5,062 bases of DNA from the NCBI GenBank assembly GCA_946055175.1, contig CAMGET010000141.1, positions 1-5,062 of the forward strand, in the 5' to 3' direction. This DNA comes from an uncultured Roseburia sp. (GTDB lineage Bacteria; Bacillota; Clostridia; Lachnospirales; Lachnospiraceae). Both the position numbers and the translations under genes were made by a program. Below the pieces are notes generated by a model that had not been told where the DNA came from, searched no databases, and saw nothing but the letters and a program-made list of their open reading frames with translations. Of the stretch, positions 1 to 5,062 are shown one piece after another; position 1 is the stretch's first letter; each line of letters opens with the position of its first letter.

Positions 1-56
1 AGATATGATGTTTCTCATAATTTAAAGTCCTTTCTTTATTTATTTTCCTATACGAT

Positions 57-100
57 AAAAAATAAGAAGCACGGCTACAACCGTAGCGCGTGCCTCTTAT
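57..100 (-). terminator. Rho-independent terminator of the symporter gene
   Basis: Read on the minus strand, 100-89 pairs with 73-62 (12 base pairs, one of them a G-U wobble at 94/68). The hairpin continues after a one-base bulge (88) as a perfect 5-base-pair inner stem (87-83 with 78-74) closing a 4-base loop, and is followed by six T residues (62-57). The wobble becomes an A-C mismatch if read on the plus strand, and the T run lies only on the minus side, so the element is oriented for the gene that stops at 122. Bases 1-56 show no gene or other structure I can support. Confidence 0.9.
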
Positions 101-121
101 CCTTTTAGAAGAAGTTTTTGT

Positions 122-1594
122 TTATGCTTCGGCTTTTGCAGCAGCTTTTTTATCTGCAATTCGTTTCTGAACTTCTACCATTTCTGCCTTGTCAAGTTTA
201 CAGAATTTCATGGCAACTAAAGTACAAATCCAGCCAAGGATTGGTAAACCAAAGGTGATAATCATCGTTAACCAGAAAATCTGTGGTGTGCAGGCTTCAC
301 CCGGCTGTGGCATGGTTGTGGTATAGCCGATTAATGCAACAGCGCCGGTTGCAATCAAAGCACTTACAGATGAAATCAGCTTGTCTAATAAGCTGTAGGT
401 ACCTGTGACAACAGCAGGAATATAACGGCCGCTTCGGTCAAGCTCATAGTCAATGATATCTGACATAAAGGAAGTATTTGCTGTTGTAACACACATCATT
501 GCACCGTTTTTACATAAGGTCAGTACGACATAAATAATAGTCATGATGCCCATGTTTGCAATCTGGCTGGGGTCAATGACGATGAAGAAAATCAACATAA
601 TGACAGAAAACACAATACTGATTTTCGTCCATGTAACAATGGTTCTCTGGCTTCCGTGTTTGCCGGCGTATTTTGCACCTACAACTGCAAAGATGATAGA
701 AGGAAGCATTCCGATAACGCTAAGGATGGTTGCAAGTCCCATATTTCCAATGATAATACCGGAAAGCATGGTTGTAATAACAGCCTGGCTTGCTGTCTGC
801 TGTGCAATCTTATCAGAAGCGGCAGATGCAATATAGCATTGCAGTGGACGATTGTTCTTTAATACTTCCATCATATCTTTTACTTTTAATGGCTCTTTTT
901 TTGCAGTTAAGCCAGCAAAGTTTTCCGGTTTGTCATATTCGGATACTGAGATACAAACAAGTACGATTCCGACTGCAGCAACCAGTAAGCATACCTTGCA
1001 GGCTGCACTTAAGAATTCAAGATTGTAGGTACCGCCAAATCTTGGAAGTAATACAACATTTAAAACAATACTAAGTGTCATAGGAATCAGATAGTTTAAT
1101 GCGGTTGACCATACGCCAAGAGTTGGACGTTGCTTTGGATCATTGGTAAGTAGTGGGGGAATGGTCTGTGCTGTCATGTTCGCAAGGGTATAACCAATGA
1201 CGTATACAACATAAAGAAGGATAAAGGTAAACATTCCAAAACCTTTTCCGGCAACCCAGCTATACATTCCAAGAAGCGCAAGCGCTTCAATTACAAAACC
1301 GGTAACTAACAGAATTCTTATTTTACCAAATTTTGTATTAACTTTGTCATAGATAAATGCCAGCATTGGATCGGTTACTGCATCCAGGATACGGGTACCG
1401 GTAAGAATCGCACCGACTGCTGCGGTGGTGATTCCGAAACCGATACTTGCCGTATAGCTTGCCATACCGATTAAGGAATAAATACTCATACCTACAAAGG
1501 CATTGCAGGCATACAAGATAATCTGCCATAATTTTGCCCGACGGTACTGTACGCCGTCAATTTCACTTTGGGTAAGCTTTTTTTCTTTTGCCAT
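122..1594 (-). CDS. GPH family (MelB-type) sugar:cation symporter
   Basis: This 490-residue integral membrane protein has about 12 hydrophobic segments (roughly residues 22-45, 52-70, 93-113, 120-140, 163-183, 199-217, 255-280, 285-306, 325-342, 347-363, 400-424 and 438-463), as expected for the glycoside-pentoside-hexuronide branch of the major facilitator superfamily. Family marks are DAVTDP at 71-76 (the conserved acidic loop and cation/sugar site region of MelB), D83 followed by FGKIR near 89-93, and SDIIDYE at 378-384 with R390 and K405 downstream. The C-terminus is a short charged, Ala/Lys-rich cytoplasmic tail. The ATG at 1594 has GGAGGAG (1603-1609) 8 bases upstream. By family knowledge it imports unphosphorylated sugars or glycosides with Na+ or H+; the exact substrate cannot be read from the sequence. 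It is last in the run of minus-strand genes, but a terminator at 1770-1804 separates it from the regulator, so it probably has its own promoter. Beta-glucoside or oligosaccharide uptake is inferred from the nearby GH1 enzyme. Confidence 0.93.
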   Translation of the reverse strand: MAKEKKLTQSEIDGVQYRRAKLWQIILYACNAFVGMSIYSLIGMASYTASIGFGITTAAVGAILTGTRILDAVTDPMLAFIYDKVNTKFGKIRILLVTGFVIEALALLGMYSWVAGKGFGMFTFILLYVVYVIGYTLANMTAQTIPPLLTNDPKQRPTLGVWSTALNYLIPMTLSIVLNVVLLPRFGGTYNLEFLSAACKVCLLVAAVGIVLVCISVSEYDKPENFAGLTAKKEPLKVKDMMEVLKNNRPLQCYIASAASDKIAQQTASQAVITTMLSGIIIGNMGLATILSVIGMLPSIIFAVVGAKYAGKHGSQRTIVTWTKISIVFSVIMLIFFIVIDPSQIANMGIMTIIYVVLTLCKNGAMMCVTTANTSFMSDIIDYELDRSGRYIPAVVTGTYSLLDKLISSVSALIATGAVALIGYTTTMPQPGEACTPQIFWLTMIITFGLPILGWICTLVAMKFCKLDKAEMVEVQKRIADKKAAAKAEA

Positions 1595-1658
1595 AATAGA
1601 ATCTCCTCCATTTTTTGCATTAGGTAGCTGATGCGTACATTTCTTTGTTAGTTACACT

Positions 1659-1689
1659 ATAATAAATGAATGAAAAGACTGCGTTTCAA
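1659..1689 (-). promoter_or_regulatory. Candidate promoter for the symporter gene
   Basis: On the minus strand TTGAAA (1689-1684, five of six to the -35 consensus) is followed by TATTAT (1664-1659, five of six to the -10 consensus) with a 19-base spacer, or by the weaker TTTATT (1666-1661) with a 17-base spacer. Transcription from here would leave a leader of about 55-60 bases before the ATG at 1594. The long spacer suggests a weak or activator-dependent promoter. A 5-base inverted repeat, TGAAA at 1671-1675 and TTTCA at 1684-1688, overlaps it and could be an operator; it is not a standard cre box because its arms are too far apart. Confidence 0.4.
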
Positions 1690-1731
1690 TTTTAAAGAAA
1701 ATGTTTGTAAAATAATGAAGTGATACGGAAT

Positions 1732-1743
1732 TCATGAAAATTA
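1732..1743 (+). promoter_or_regulatory. Possible regulator box upstream of the symporter promoter
   Basis: TCATGAAAATTA matches 10 of 12 positions of the TCACGAAWAATA repeat found twice in the divergent region at 4697 and 4781. It lies about 43 bases upstream of the candidate -35 element of the symporter, a usual place for an activator site. Relative to its gene it has the same orientation as the 4697 copy has to the glycosidase gene. In A/T-rich DNA a 10 of 12 match may be chance, so this is only suggestive. Confidence 0.25.
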
Positions 1744-1769
1744 GAACTTAAAGAGGAAAAAAGAAACAA

Positions 1770-1804
1770 AAAAGATGCAGCTAATGAGAAAAGCTACATC
1801 TTTT
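1770..1804 (-). terminator. Rho-independent terminator of the regulator gene
   Basis: On the minus strand 1804-1792 pairs with 1782-1770 to give a 13-base-pair stem with one G-U wobble and a 9-base loop (1791-1783). The T residues at the foot of the stem continue into a T-rich stretch (1769-1757). The hairpin starts only 4 bases beyond the TGA of the regulator (1809-1811). It should end the transcript carrying the glycosidase, small protein and regulator, and keep the symporter as a separate unit. Confidence 0.85.
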
Positions 1805-1808
1805 AAAG

Positions 1809-3017
1809 TCAGTTATGATGTTGTTTTCGATATTCCGTCGGAGACATCCCTGTCACCTTCTGAAAACAGGTATAAAAATAGCTCCTATTGCTAAAAGCCA
1901 GATTATCACTGATAGACTGAATACTATCGGTCGTTCCGGCAAGAAGTAGCTTGGCTTGTTCAATTTTTTCGTTCAATATGTATTCATTCACACTGCAGCC
2001 AAGCTCTTTTTTAAATTTATGCGAGAAATAATATTCCGTATATCCGGTTCGTTTTGCCAATTCCTGAATCGAGATTTCTTCTGATAAATGACTCTTGATG
2101 TATTCGCAGGCATTACGAATTAGATTCGATACAGAAGGATTTTTTTTAAGCTCCTGCACACGACTCACGTAATCCTCTAACATTTCAGCACATAATTTGT
2201 TTGCGTCAGTCATAGACTTACAATATTCGATTTTTTGCGCATAGTAATCATTTAAATCATAGCCGATTTCAGGAGATAAGCCACCACTGATACAAGCTCT
2301 TGAGCATAACGTCAATAGTACGAGACAATTGTTTTTGTGAGAACGAAGTGCATCACCAATATCCGCCTTTACACCGTGACTTAGGGAGAAGGATTTTTGA
2401 AGTGCTTCCTTATATCGTGGGTCACCATCTGCGAGCATTTTACAAAGCATCTGCTCGTTTATCCAGATTCCGGCGTGGGAATTACCGGCTAAAGAAACAG
2501 GCTCAGGCTGCTTGGAAACAGCTGAATTTAGAAACAGAACATCACTTGTACTGATTCGTTTCTGGTTTAAGCAGTAATGGAGCATAACAGCATACTGCAT
2601 CAGAATATTTGACGGTATGGTAGGAATATGCTCAAATGTCCGTTGAATATTAGCTCTAAGGCTTACGGAAAGCTCGTAAGAATCCAGTTTTTTTCGAAGC
2701 AGAAGATGGGTATCACGTCCGCTAAAGATTGGACCAATCAGGTAAATATGACTGGGAGTATTTTCTTCTGACTGTATTCCGGCAATCCATAACAGATTGG
2801 ATTCTGCCTCCAGAATCAGAGGAAGTTGATTGCCGGTGGATAAATGCTTCAGAATTAAATCTCTGAACCCGATAAAGTCAAAGAAAGCACCTGCAAACAA
2901 ATCGTTTATCCAGTCTGTTTCCAATAAATGAAAGTCTGTATCATAATTCCAGTAATGCAGGTCATAATTACAGTTAATCAATTCCATGAAAAAAGACAGT
3001 TTCTCATTTGTTTTCAT
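1809..3017 (-). CDS. AraC/XylS family transcriptional regulator
   Basis: This is a 402-residue DNA-binding regulator. The C-terminal 100 residues (about 299-400) are a full AraC domain. The first helix-turn-helix is at about 316-340 (SIQELAKRTGYTEYYFSHKF core). The second, about 365-390, is followed by the family signature GMSPTEYRK at 390-398. The N-terminal part (about 1-160) looks like a sensor domain: an aromatic opening (HYWNYD at 21-26), then strand-rich sequence ending in YLIGPIF at 92-98. I do not recognise a named family there, and no AraC cupin motif is obvious. Residues 180-290 are mostly helical and may link or dimerise. There is no response-regulator receiver domain and no membrane segment. 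The ATG at 3017 has AAGGGA (3025-3030) 7 bases upstream. Its place downstream of the glycosidase suggests it activates this locus in response to the sugar; that role is inferred. Confidence 0.93.
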   Translation of the reverse strand: MKTNEKLSFFMELINCNYDLHYWNYDTDFHLLETDWINDLFAGAFFDFIGFRDLILKHLSTGNQLPLILEAESNLLWIAGIQSEENTPSHIYLIGPIFSGRDTHLLLRKKLDSYELSVSLRANIQRTFEHIPTIPSNILMQYAVMLHYCLNQKRISTSDVLFLNSAVSKQPEPVSLAGNSHAGIWINEQMLCKMLADGDPRYKEALQKSFSLSHGVKADIGDALRSHKNNCLVLLTLCSRACISGGLSPEIGYDLNDYYAQKIEYCKSMTDANKLCAEMLEDYVSRVQELKKNPSVSNLIRNACEYIKSHLSEEISIQELAKRTGYTEYYFSHKFKKELGCSVNEYILNEKIEQAKLLLAGTTDSIQSISDNLAFSNRSYFYTCFQKVTGMSPTEYRKQHHN

Positions 3018-3069
3018 CGTGCTTTCCCTTTCTATACATTAGTTGTTGCATCTATTCAGCTCTATCCAT

Positions 3070-3082
3070 ATATTCGTAATAT
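3070..3082. promoter_or_regulatory. Small palindrome just upstream of the regulator gene
   Basis: ATATT-CGT-AATAT is a perfect 5-base inverted repeat around a 3-base centre, in the 68-base gap before the regulator gene. Its minus strand contains TTACGAATA (3079-3071), eight of nine to the start of the repeat seen in the divergent region. It could be a site for the regulator to control its own expression. No convincing promoter is visible in this gap, so it may equally be a chance A/T-rich palindrome. Confidence 0.25.
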
Positions 3083-3085
3083 AGC

Positions 3086-3325
3086 TTATCTAAAATAAGG
3101 AAGTAAAATCTCCCTGTCATGCTCACCAAAGCAGCGGATGAGGGCATCTTTTGATAGCTGTGGCTGATTACAGATGGAGTATAAGATAAATTGGCTTAAA
3201 GCAGAGTGCAGTGCAAGTTTATCTCCCTCTGTCGTTTCAAAAAAAACCTCGTTTTCACATTTTTTTACATCATCTAGGAATTGTTTTAAGTCAATGGTAT
3301 TGTTAAAAGGAAGGGTATATTCCAT
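3086..3325 (-). CDS. Small protein, possible HPr-fold protein lacking the active-site histidine
   Basis: This 79-residue protein has no membrane segment or signal peptide. I do not recognise it by name, but the spacing fits the HPr fold (phosphocarrier of the sugar phosphotransferase system). The N-terminal strand is followed by helix DLKQFLDDVKK (12-22), then a strand pair VFFETTEGDKLAL (27-39). Next comes a helix starting HSALSQFILYSI (40-51), where HPr proteins carry Lys-Ser-Ile/Leu around Ser46. A strand ALIRCFGEHD (61-70), like the HPr '..G.D..', precedes the last helix EILLPYF (72-78). Asparagines (8-9) lie where HPr has the phosphorylated histidine, so sugar-phosphate transfer is unlikely; S41 could match Ser46. 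The ATG at 3325 has GGAGG (3332-3336) 6 bases upstream, and the gene starts 18 bases after the glycosidase stop, so the two are probably co-transcribed. The CDS itself is well supported; the HPr link is a pattern-based guess. Confidence 0.75.
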   Translation of the reverse strand: MEYTLPFNNTIDLKQFLDDVKKCENEVFFETTEGDKLALHSALSQFILYSICNQPQLSKDALIRCFGEHDREILLPYFR

Positions 3326-3343
3326 AAATAACCTCCGTAAGCT

Positions 3344-4648
3344 CTAGCGGAAGCTTCCTAAATAGAAGAGGCTTTCTTTTGGTATACGGGTCTGTGTCGT
3401 ACGGTCTACGGCAATCAAACCAAAGGTCATGGAATATCCTTTCTGCCATTCGAAGTTATCCATTAGGCTCCAGTGGCAGTAACCTTTTACAGGGATACCG
3501 TCGTCGATACAGTTTTTCACACCGGCTAATGCTTTTTCAATGAAAGCAATACGTCTGCTATCGTCAGAGGTGGCTACGCCATTTTCCGTTACAATCAAAT
3601 CGCCCTTAAAATCTTTTGCAACTTTGCGGATGACATGCTCTAGGGCTTCCGGATAGAATTCATAGTTCATCTGTGTCATTTCGGCTCCTTCCGGATAAGG
3701 AAGACCACCGTTTGGCCCGAACAGAGAACGGGTATAGTTCTGTACACCTAAGAAATCATCCCCTTGAATATAAGGAAGATAGTGTGTGAATTCGTCTTCC
3801 CATTCTTTCTCGGCAAAAGGTTCTCCGCCTTCTTCTGCTACCTGCATATCATGTAAGCTTAAGGTGAGACCTACCTGAATATGAGGAGCTAATTCCTTAA
3901 TAACAGCTTTGGCTGCCTGGTGTGCTTTCATAACAAGGATGTCACCTTCCTTCGTTCTCATAGAGGTAAAGTTTTCAACCTTTTCTACACCAAATACCTT
4001 TTTGTTTTCTTCAGCAGTAGCCTGCTGATCTGCCATCATTTTCTGTAAGTTGATACCGACCTGAACGGTTCCGTCGGCATCATCTTTTCCACCTGCAGCC
4101 TGTACCTTTGCCATCTGTGCCATCATCTGGCGTTTATATCTTTCAGCGATTGCAGCAATCTGTAATCCCATGTTTGCTTCATTGATGGTACAGACATAGT
4201 GAAGTTCGCTACCCAATTTTTCAATCACGTAACGGGTGTAGCGCGCGAAGTCCTCTACGGTACTAGTCGCTTCCCAACCGCCTTTTCCAATGAGCCAAAC
4301 CGGACTTGAAAAATGATGAAGGGTAACCATAGGTTCGATGCCATTTTCTTTGCAACAGCGGATAACATCGCGATAGTGTTCAATGGCTTCCTCATTAAAA
4401 TGCCCTTCTTCCGGTTCAATTCTTGCCCACTCCAAAGAGAAGCGGTAGGTGTTTAGTCCGGCCTTTGCCATTAATTTTATGTCTTCTTTGTAGCGATTGT
4501 AGTGATCAACGGCATCAAGAGATGGTTCAGCGTAGCTGGTATGCTCCATGTGCTCCATTGCCCAGCAGTCACTGTTTGTATTGTTTCCTTCTACCTGATG
4601 TGCAGCAGTGGCAGCACCCAGTAAAAAATCTTTTGAAAATTTTATCAT
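3344..4648 (-). CDS. Glycoside hydrolase family 1, beta-glucosidase-like
   Basis: This 434-residue cytoplasmic TIM-barrel enzyme should remove a beta-linked sugar by a retaining mechanism. The N-terminal GH1 signature is FLLGAATAAHQVEG (8-21), with Q18 expected to bind the glycone. H112 lies in TLHHFSSPVW (109-118). The acid/base is E157 in TINEA (154-158; most GH1 enzymes have TFNEP). The nucleophile is E355 in VTENG (353-357). CHWSLMDNFEW (391-401) keeps E400 and W401. In family 1, 6-phospho-beta-glycosidases usually replace that Glu and carry a phosphate-binding Ser/Lys/Tyr set, so an unphosphorylated substrate is favoured, which fits a symporter rather than a PTS. Residues about 168-216 are Met/Gln/Ala-rich and unlike the usual loop. 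The ATG at 4648 has GGAGG (4658-4662) 9 bases upstream. An in-frame TTG at 4696 would add 16 residues but lies upstream of the -10 box and lacks a ribosome site. Exact specificity (glucoside, xyloside or other) is open. Confidence 0.94.
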   Translation of the reverse strand: MIKFSKDFLLGAATAAHQVEGNNTNSDCWAMEHMEHTSYAEPSLDAVDHYNRYKEDIKLMAKAGLNTYRFSLEWARIEPEEGHFNEEAIEHYRDVIRCCKENGIEPMVTLHHFSSPVWLIGKGGWEATSTVEDFARYTRYVIEKLGSELHYVCTINEANMGLQIAAIAERYKRQMMAQMAKVQAAGGKDDADGTVQVGINLQKMMADQQATAEENKKVFGVEKVENFTSMRTKEGDILVMKAHQAAKAVIKELAPHIQVGLTLSLHDMQVAEEGGEPFAEKEWEDEFTHYLPYIQGDDFLGVQNYTRSLFGPNGGLPYPEGAEMTQMNYEFYPEALEHVIRKVAKDFKGDLIVTENGVATSDDSRRIAFIEKALAGVKNCIDDGIPVKGYCHWSLMDNFEWQKGYSMTFGLIAVDRTTQTRIPKESLFYLGSFR

Positions 4649-4657
4649 GGTATCATT

Positions 4658-4662
4658 CCTCC
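4658..4662 (-). promoter_or_regulatory. Ribosome binding site that decides the glycosidase start
   Basis: GGAGG on the minus strand lies 9 bases before the ATG at 4648. The in-frame TTG at 4696 has no such site and is itself part of the promoter region, so this site settles the start in favour of 4648. Confidence 0.85.
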
Positions 4663-4685
4663 ATATGTATTTTTTAGTTATGGCT

Positions 4686-4691
4686 ATTATA
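4686..4691 (-). promoter_or_regulatory. -10 box of the glycosidase operon promoter
   Basis: A perfect TATAAT on the minus strand is placed to give a leader of about 30 bases before the ATG at 4648. The -35 position 17 bases upstream reads ACCCCA (4714-4709), a poor match, and there is no exact extended -10 motif. This is typical of a promoter needing an activator, as expected next to an AraC-type regulator. An overlapping TTGACT (4696-4691) could be a -35 element for a start further downstream, but no good -10 follows it. Confidence 0.65.
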
Positions 4692-4696
4692 GTCAA

Positions 4697-4708
4697 TCAC
4701 GAAAAATA
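4697..4708 (+). repeat. Operator-like direct repeat, copy 1
   Basis: TCACGAAAAATA matches the copy at 4781-4792 at 11 of 12 positions, in the same orientation, and their starts are exactly 84 bases apart (about eight turns of the helix). This copy fills the spacer of the glycosidase promoter, immediately upstream of its -10 box. It may be a binding site for the AraC-type regulator or another regulator; the identity of the binder is inferred. Confidence 0.5.
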
Positions 4709-4730
4709 TGGGGTTTAAAAATCAAGGAAT

Positions 4731-4798
4731 GTGTTTTAAAATTCGTTATCAAAAATCGTATAACTAATTTTAACACTTTTTCACGAATAATAAAACAC
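4731..4798. repeat. Inverted repeat spanning the centre of the divergent region
   Basis: GTGTTTTA at 4731-4738 is the exact reverse complement of TAAAACAC at 4791-4798. The arms are 52 bases apart and so cannot be a simple hairpin terminator. Between them lies a smaller dyad, GTTAT (4745-4749) and ATAAC (4760-4764). Arms of this kind in a divergent promoter region could mark paired regulator sites. The low complexity of A/T-rich DNA makes chance a real possibility. Confidence 0.3.
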
Positions 4799-4805
4799 CT
4801 AAAAT
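4778..4805 (+). promoter_or_regulatory. Candidate promoter for the isomerase-like gene
   Basis: TTTTCA (4778-4783, four of six to the -35 consensus) and TAAAAT (4800-4805, five of six to the -10 consensus) are separated by 16 bases on the plus strand. Transcription would begin near 4812, leaving a leader of about 45 bases before the ATG at 4857. The second repeat copy (4781-4792) overlaps the -35 and spacer, so a protein bound there could control this promoter directly. Confidence 0.4.
4781..4792 (+). repeat. Operator-like direct repeat, copy 2
   Basis: TCACGAATAATA differs from copy 1 (4697-4708) only at its eighth base. It lies between the putative -35 and -10 elements of the plus-strand gene, so the two copies each cover one of the two divergent promoters. 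Confidence 0.5.
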
Positions 4806-4821
4806 AGAAAAAAGGAGTAAA

Positions 4822-4866
4822 ATGAGGAAAATTGTAAGATGGAGGATTGTGAAAATATGGCAGTAA
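4822..4866 (+). other. Possible 14-codon leader ORF overlapping the isomerase start
   Basis: An ATG at 4822 preceded by AAGGAG (4812-4817) opens a 14-residue frame, MRKIVRWRIVKIWQ, that stops at 4864-4866, just inside the isomerase-like gene, whose ATG is at 4857. Its Shine-Dalgarno spacing is short (4 bases). If translated, it would pass over the GGAGG used by the main gene and could couple or limit its translation. Such short frames arise often by chance, so confidence is low. Confidence 0.2.
4841..4845 (+). promoter_or_regulatory. Ribosome binding site of the isomerase-like gene
   Basis: GGAGG lies 11 bases before the ATG at 4857, somewhat long but workable in Firmicutes. An in-frame ATG at 4839 would add MEDCEN to the N-terminus. 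It overlaps this GGAGG, and its only upstream candidate is a weak GAGG (4824-4827), so the 4857 start is preferred. Confidence 0.65.
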
Positions 4867-5062
4867 AAGCAGTACAACAGATTATGTTAGGAAGTGTAAC
4901 AAAGAACGAAAAACAGACGAGAGAGACACTAAAAGCAATCAAGGAGGCTGGCTATGATGGAATTGAACTAAATGGTTTTATGATTCGTCCAACTTCTTTT
5001 ATGGTCCGCATGATGACAAAAATGGCAGGAATGCCGGTAGGAAAAGGCGGCGATTATGACTG
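4857..5062 (+). CDS. Sugar phosphate isomerase/epimerase-like TIM-barrel protein (5' part)
   Basis: Only the first 68 codons are present; the frame is open to the end of the window. The sequence starts MAVKAVQQIMLGSV, a hydrophobic first barrel strand, followed by a helix TRETLKAIKEAGYDGIELNG (21-40). The AGYDGIEL pattern is the hallmark of the xylose isomerase-like / AP-endonuclease family 2 TIM barrel, where the second strand carries the Glu after 'G(Y/F)DGIE'. A Met-rich segment (residues 42-60) follows, then a glycine-rich stretch. Family members isomerise or epimerise sugars or keto-sugars, usually with a divalent metal, and many annotated 'sugar phosphate isomerase/epimerase' proteins act on unphosphorylated compounds. 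The metal-binding residues lie beyond the window, so activity cannot be judged. It is divergent from the glycosidase operon and shares its control region, which suggests a linked pathway. Confidence 0.87.
   Translation, partial: MAVKAVQQIMLGSVTKNEKQTRETLKAIKEAGYDGIELNGFMIRPTSFMVRMMTKMAGMPVGKGGDYD

Noticed and set aside
543..1074. Three overlapping plus-strand frames (543-836, 656-862, 790-1074)
   Set aside because: They lie antisense inside the symporter gene, have no convincing ribosome sites and give low-complexity, Cys/Ser-rich products with no family features.
1347..1529. A 60-codon minus-strand frame
   Set aside because: It is a shifted frame inside the symporter coding region, whose in-frame product has clear family motifs.
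1671..1688. TGAAA-N8-TTTCA as a catabolite-repression (cre) site
   Set aside because: A cre box has 14 bases with a central CG; here the arms are four bases further apart, so it does not fit the consensus.
2300..2554. An 84-codon plus-strand frame
   Set aside because: It is antisense within the AraC-type regulator and shows no recognisable domain or start signal.
4423..4677. An 84-codon plus-strand frame
   Set aside because: It is antisense to the conserved N-terminal part of the glycosidase and crosses its start; the Cys/Pro/Ser-rich product looks like a shadow.
4649..4696. 16-residue N-terminal extension of the glycosidase from a TTG at 4696
   Set aside because: It lacks a ribosome site, lies upstream of a perfect -10 box, and the internal ATG at 4648 has a strong GGAGG and begins right before the family signature.
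1..5062. CRISPR arrays, tRNA or rRNA genes, insertion sequences and phage or defence genes
   Set aside because: No regularly spaced repeats, RNA gene signatures, transposase-like frames or terminal inverted repeats were seen; the window is almost filled by metabolic and regulatory genes.

Overview
The window looks like a carbohydrate-utilisation locus from a low-to-moderate G+C Gram-positive bacterium, most likely a gut Lachnospiraceae-type Clostridia. Three things point that way: strong GGAGG ribosome binding sites, A/T-rich intergenic regions with T-tract terminators, and the gene set itself (GPH-type sugar symporter, AraC-type regulator, family 1 glycosidase, TIM-barrel sugar isomerase). 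The genus cannot be fixed from the sequence alone.

Layout, left to right. Bases 1-121 hold only a strong intrinsic terminator (57-100) closing the leftmost gene. A GPH/MelB-type sugar:cation symporter lies at 122-1594 on the minus strand, with its own ribosome binding site and a candidate promoter in the 214-base gap upstream. That gap also holds a clear terminator (1770-1804) for the next minus-strand gene, an AraC/XylS-type regulator (1809-3017). Upstream of the regulator is a 79-residue protein that resembles a degenerate HPr fold (3086-3325). Upstream of that, 18 bases away, is a family 1 beta-glycosidase (3344-4648; a TTG at 4696 is rejected as its start). A 208-base divergent intergenic region follows, then the first 68 codons of a plus-strand sugar phosphate isomerase/epimerase-like protein that runs off the window.

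Inferred working. The symporter brings in an unphosphorylated beta-glycoside or oligosaccharide. The glycosidase hydrolyses it in the cytoplasm; it keeps the Glu-Trp pair typical of enzymes acting on non-phosphorylated sugars. The divergent isomerase-like enzyme may process the released or modified sugar. The AraC-type protein probably responds to the sugar. The glycosidase, small protein and regulator look like one transcript ending at the 1770-1804 terminator, with the symporter as a separate unit. A near-perfect 12-base direct repeat in the divergent region, offset by exactly 84 bases (about eight helical turns), is the best candidate operator. Weaker look-alikes sit upstream of the symporter and of the regulator.

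This is mostly a conventional glycoside-utilisation cluster. The less ordinary points are the HPr-like protein without the catalytic histidine placed between the glycosidase and its regulator, the phased repeats, the unusual glycosidase subtype, and the possible leader peptide at the isomerase gene.
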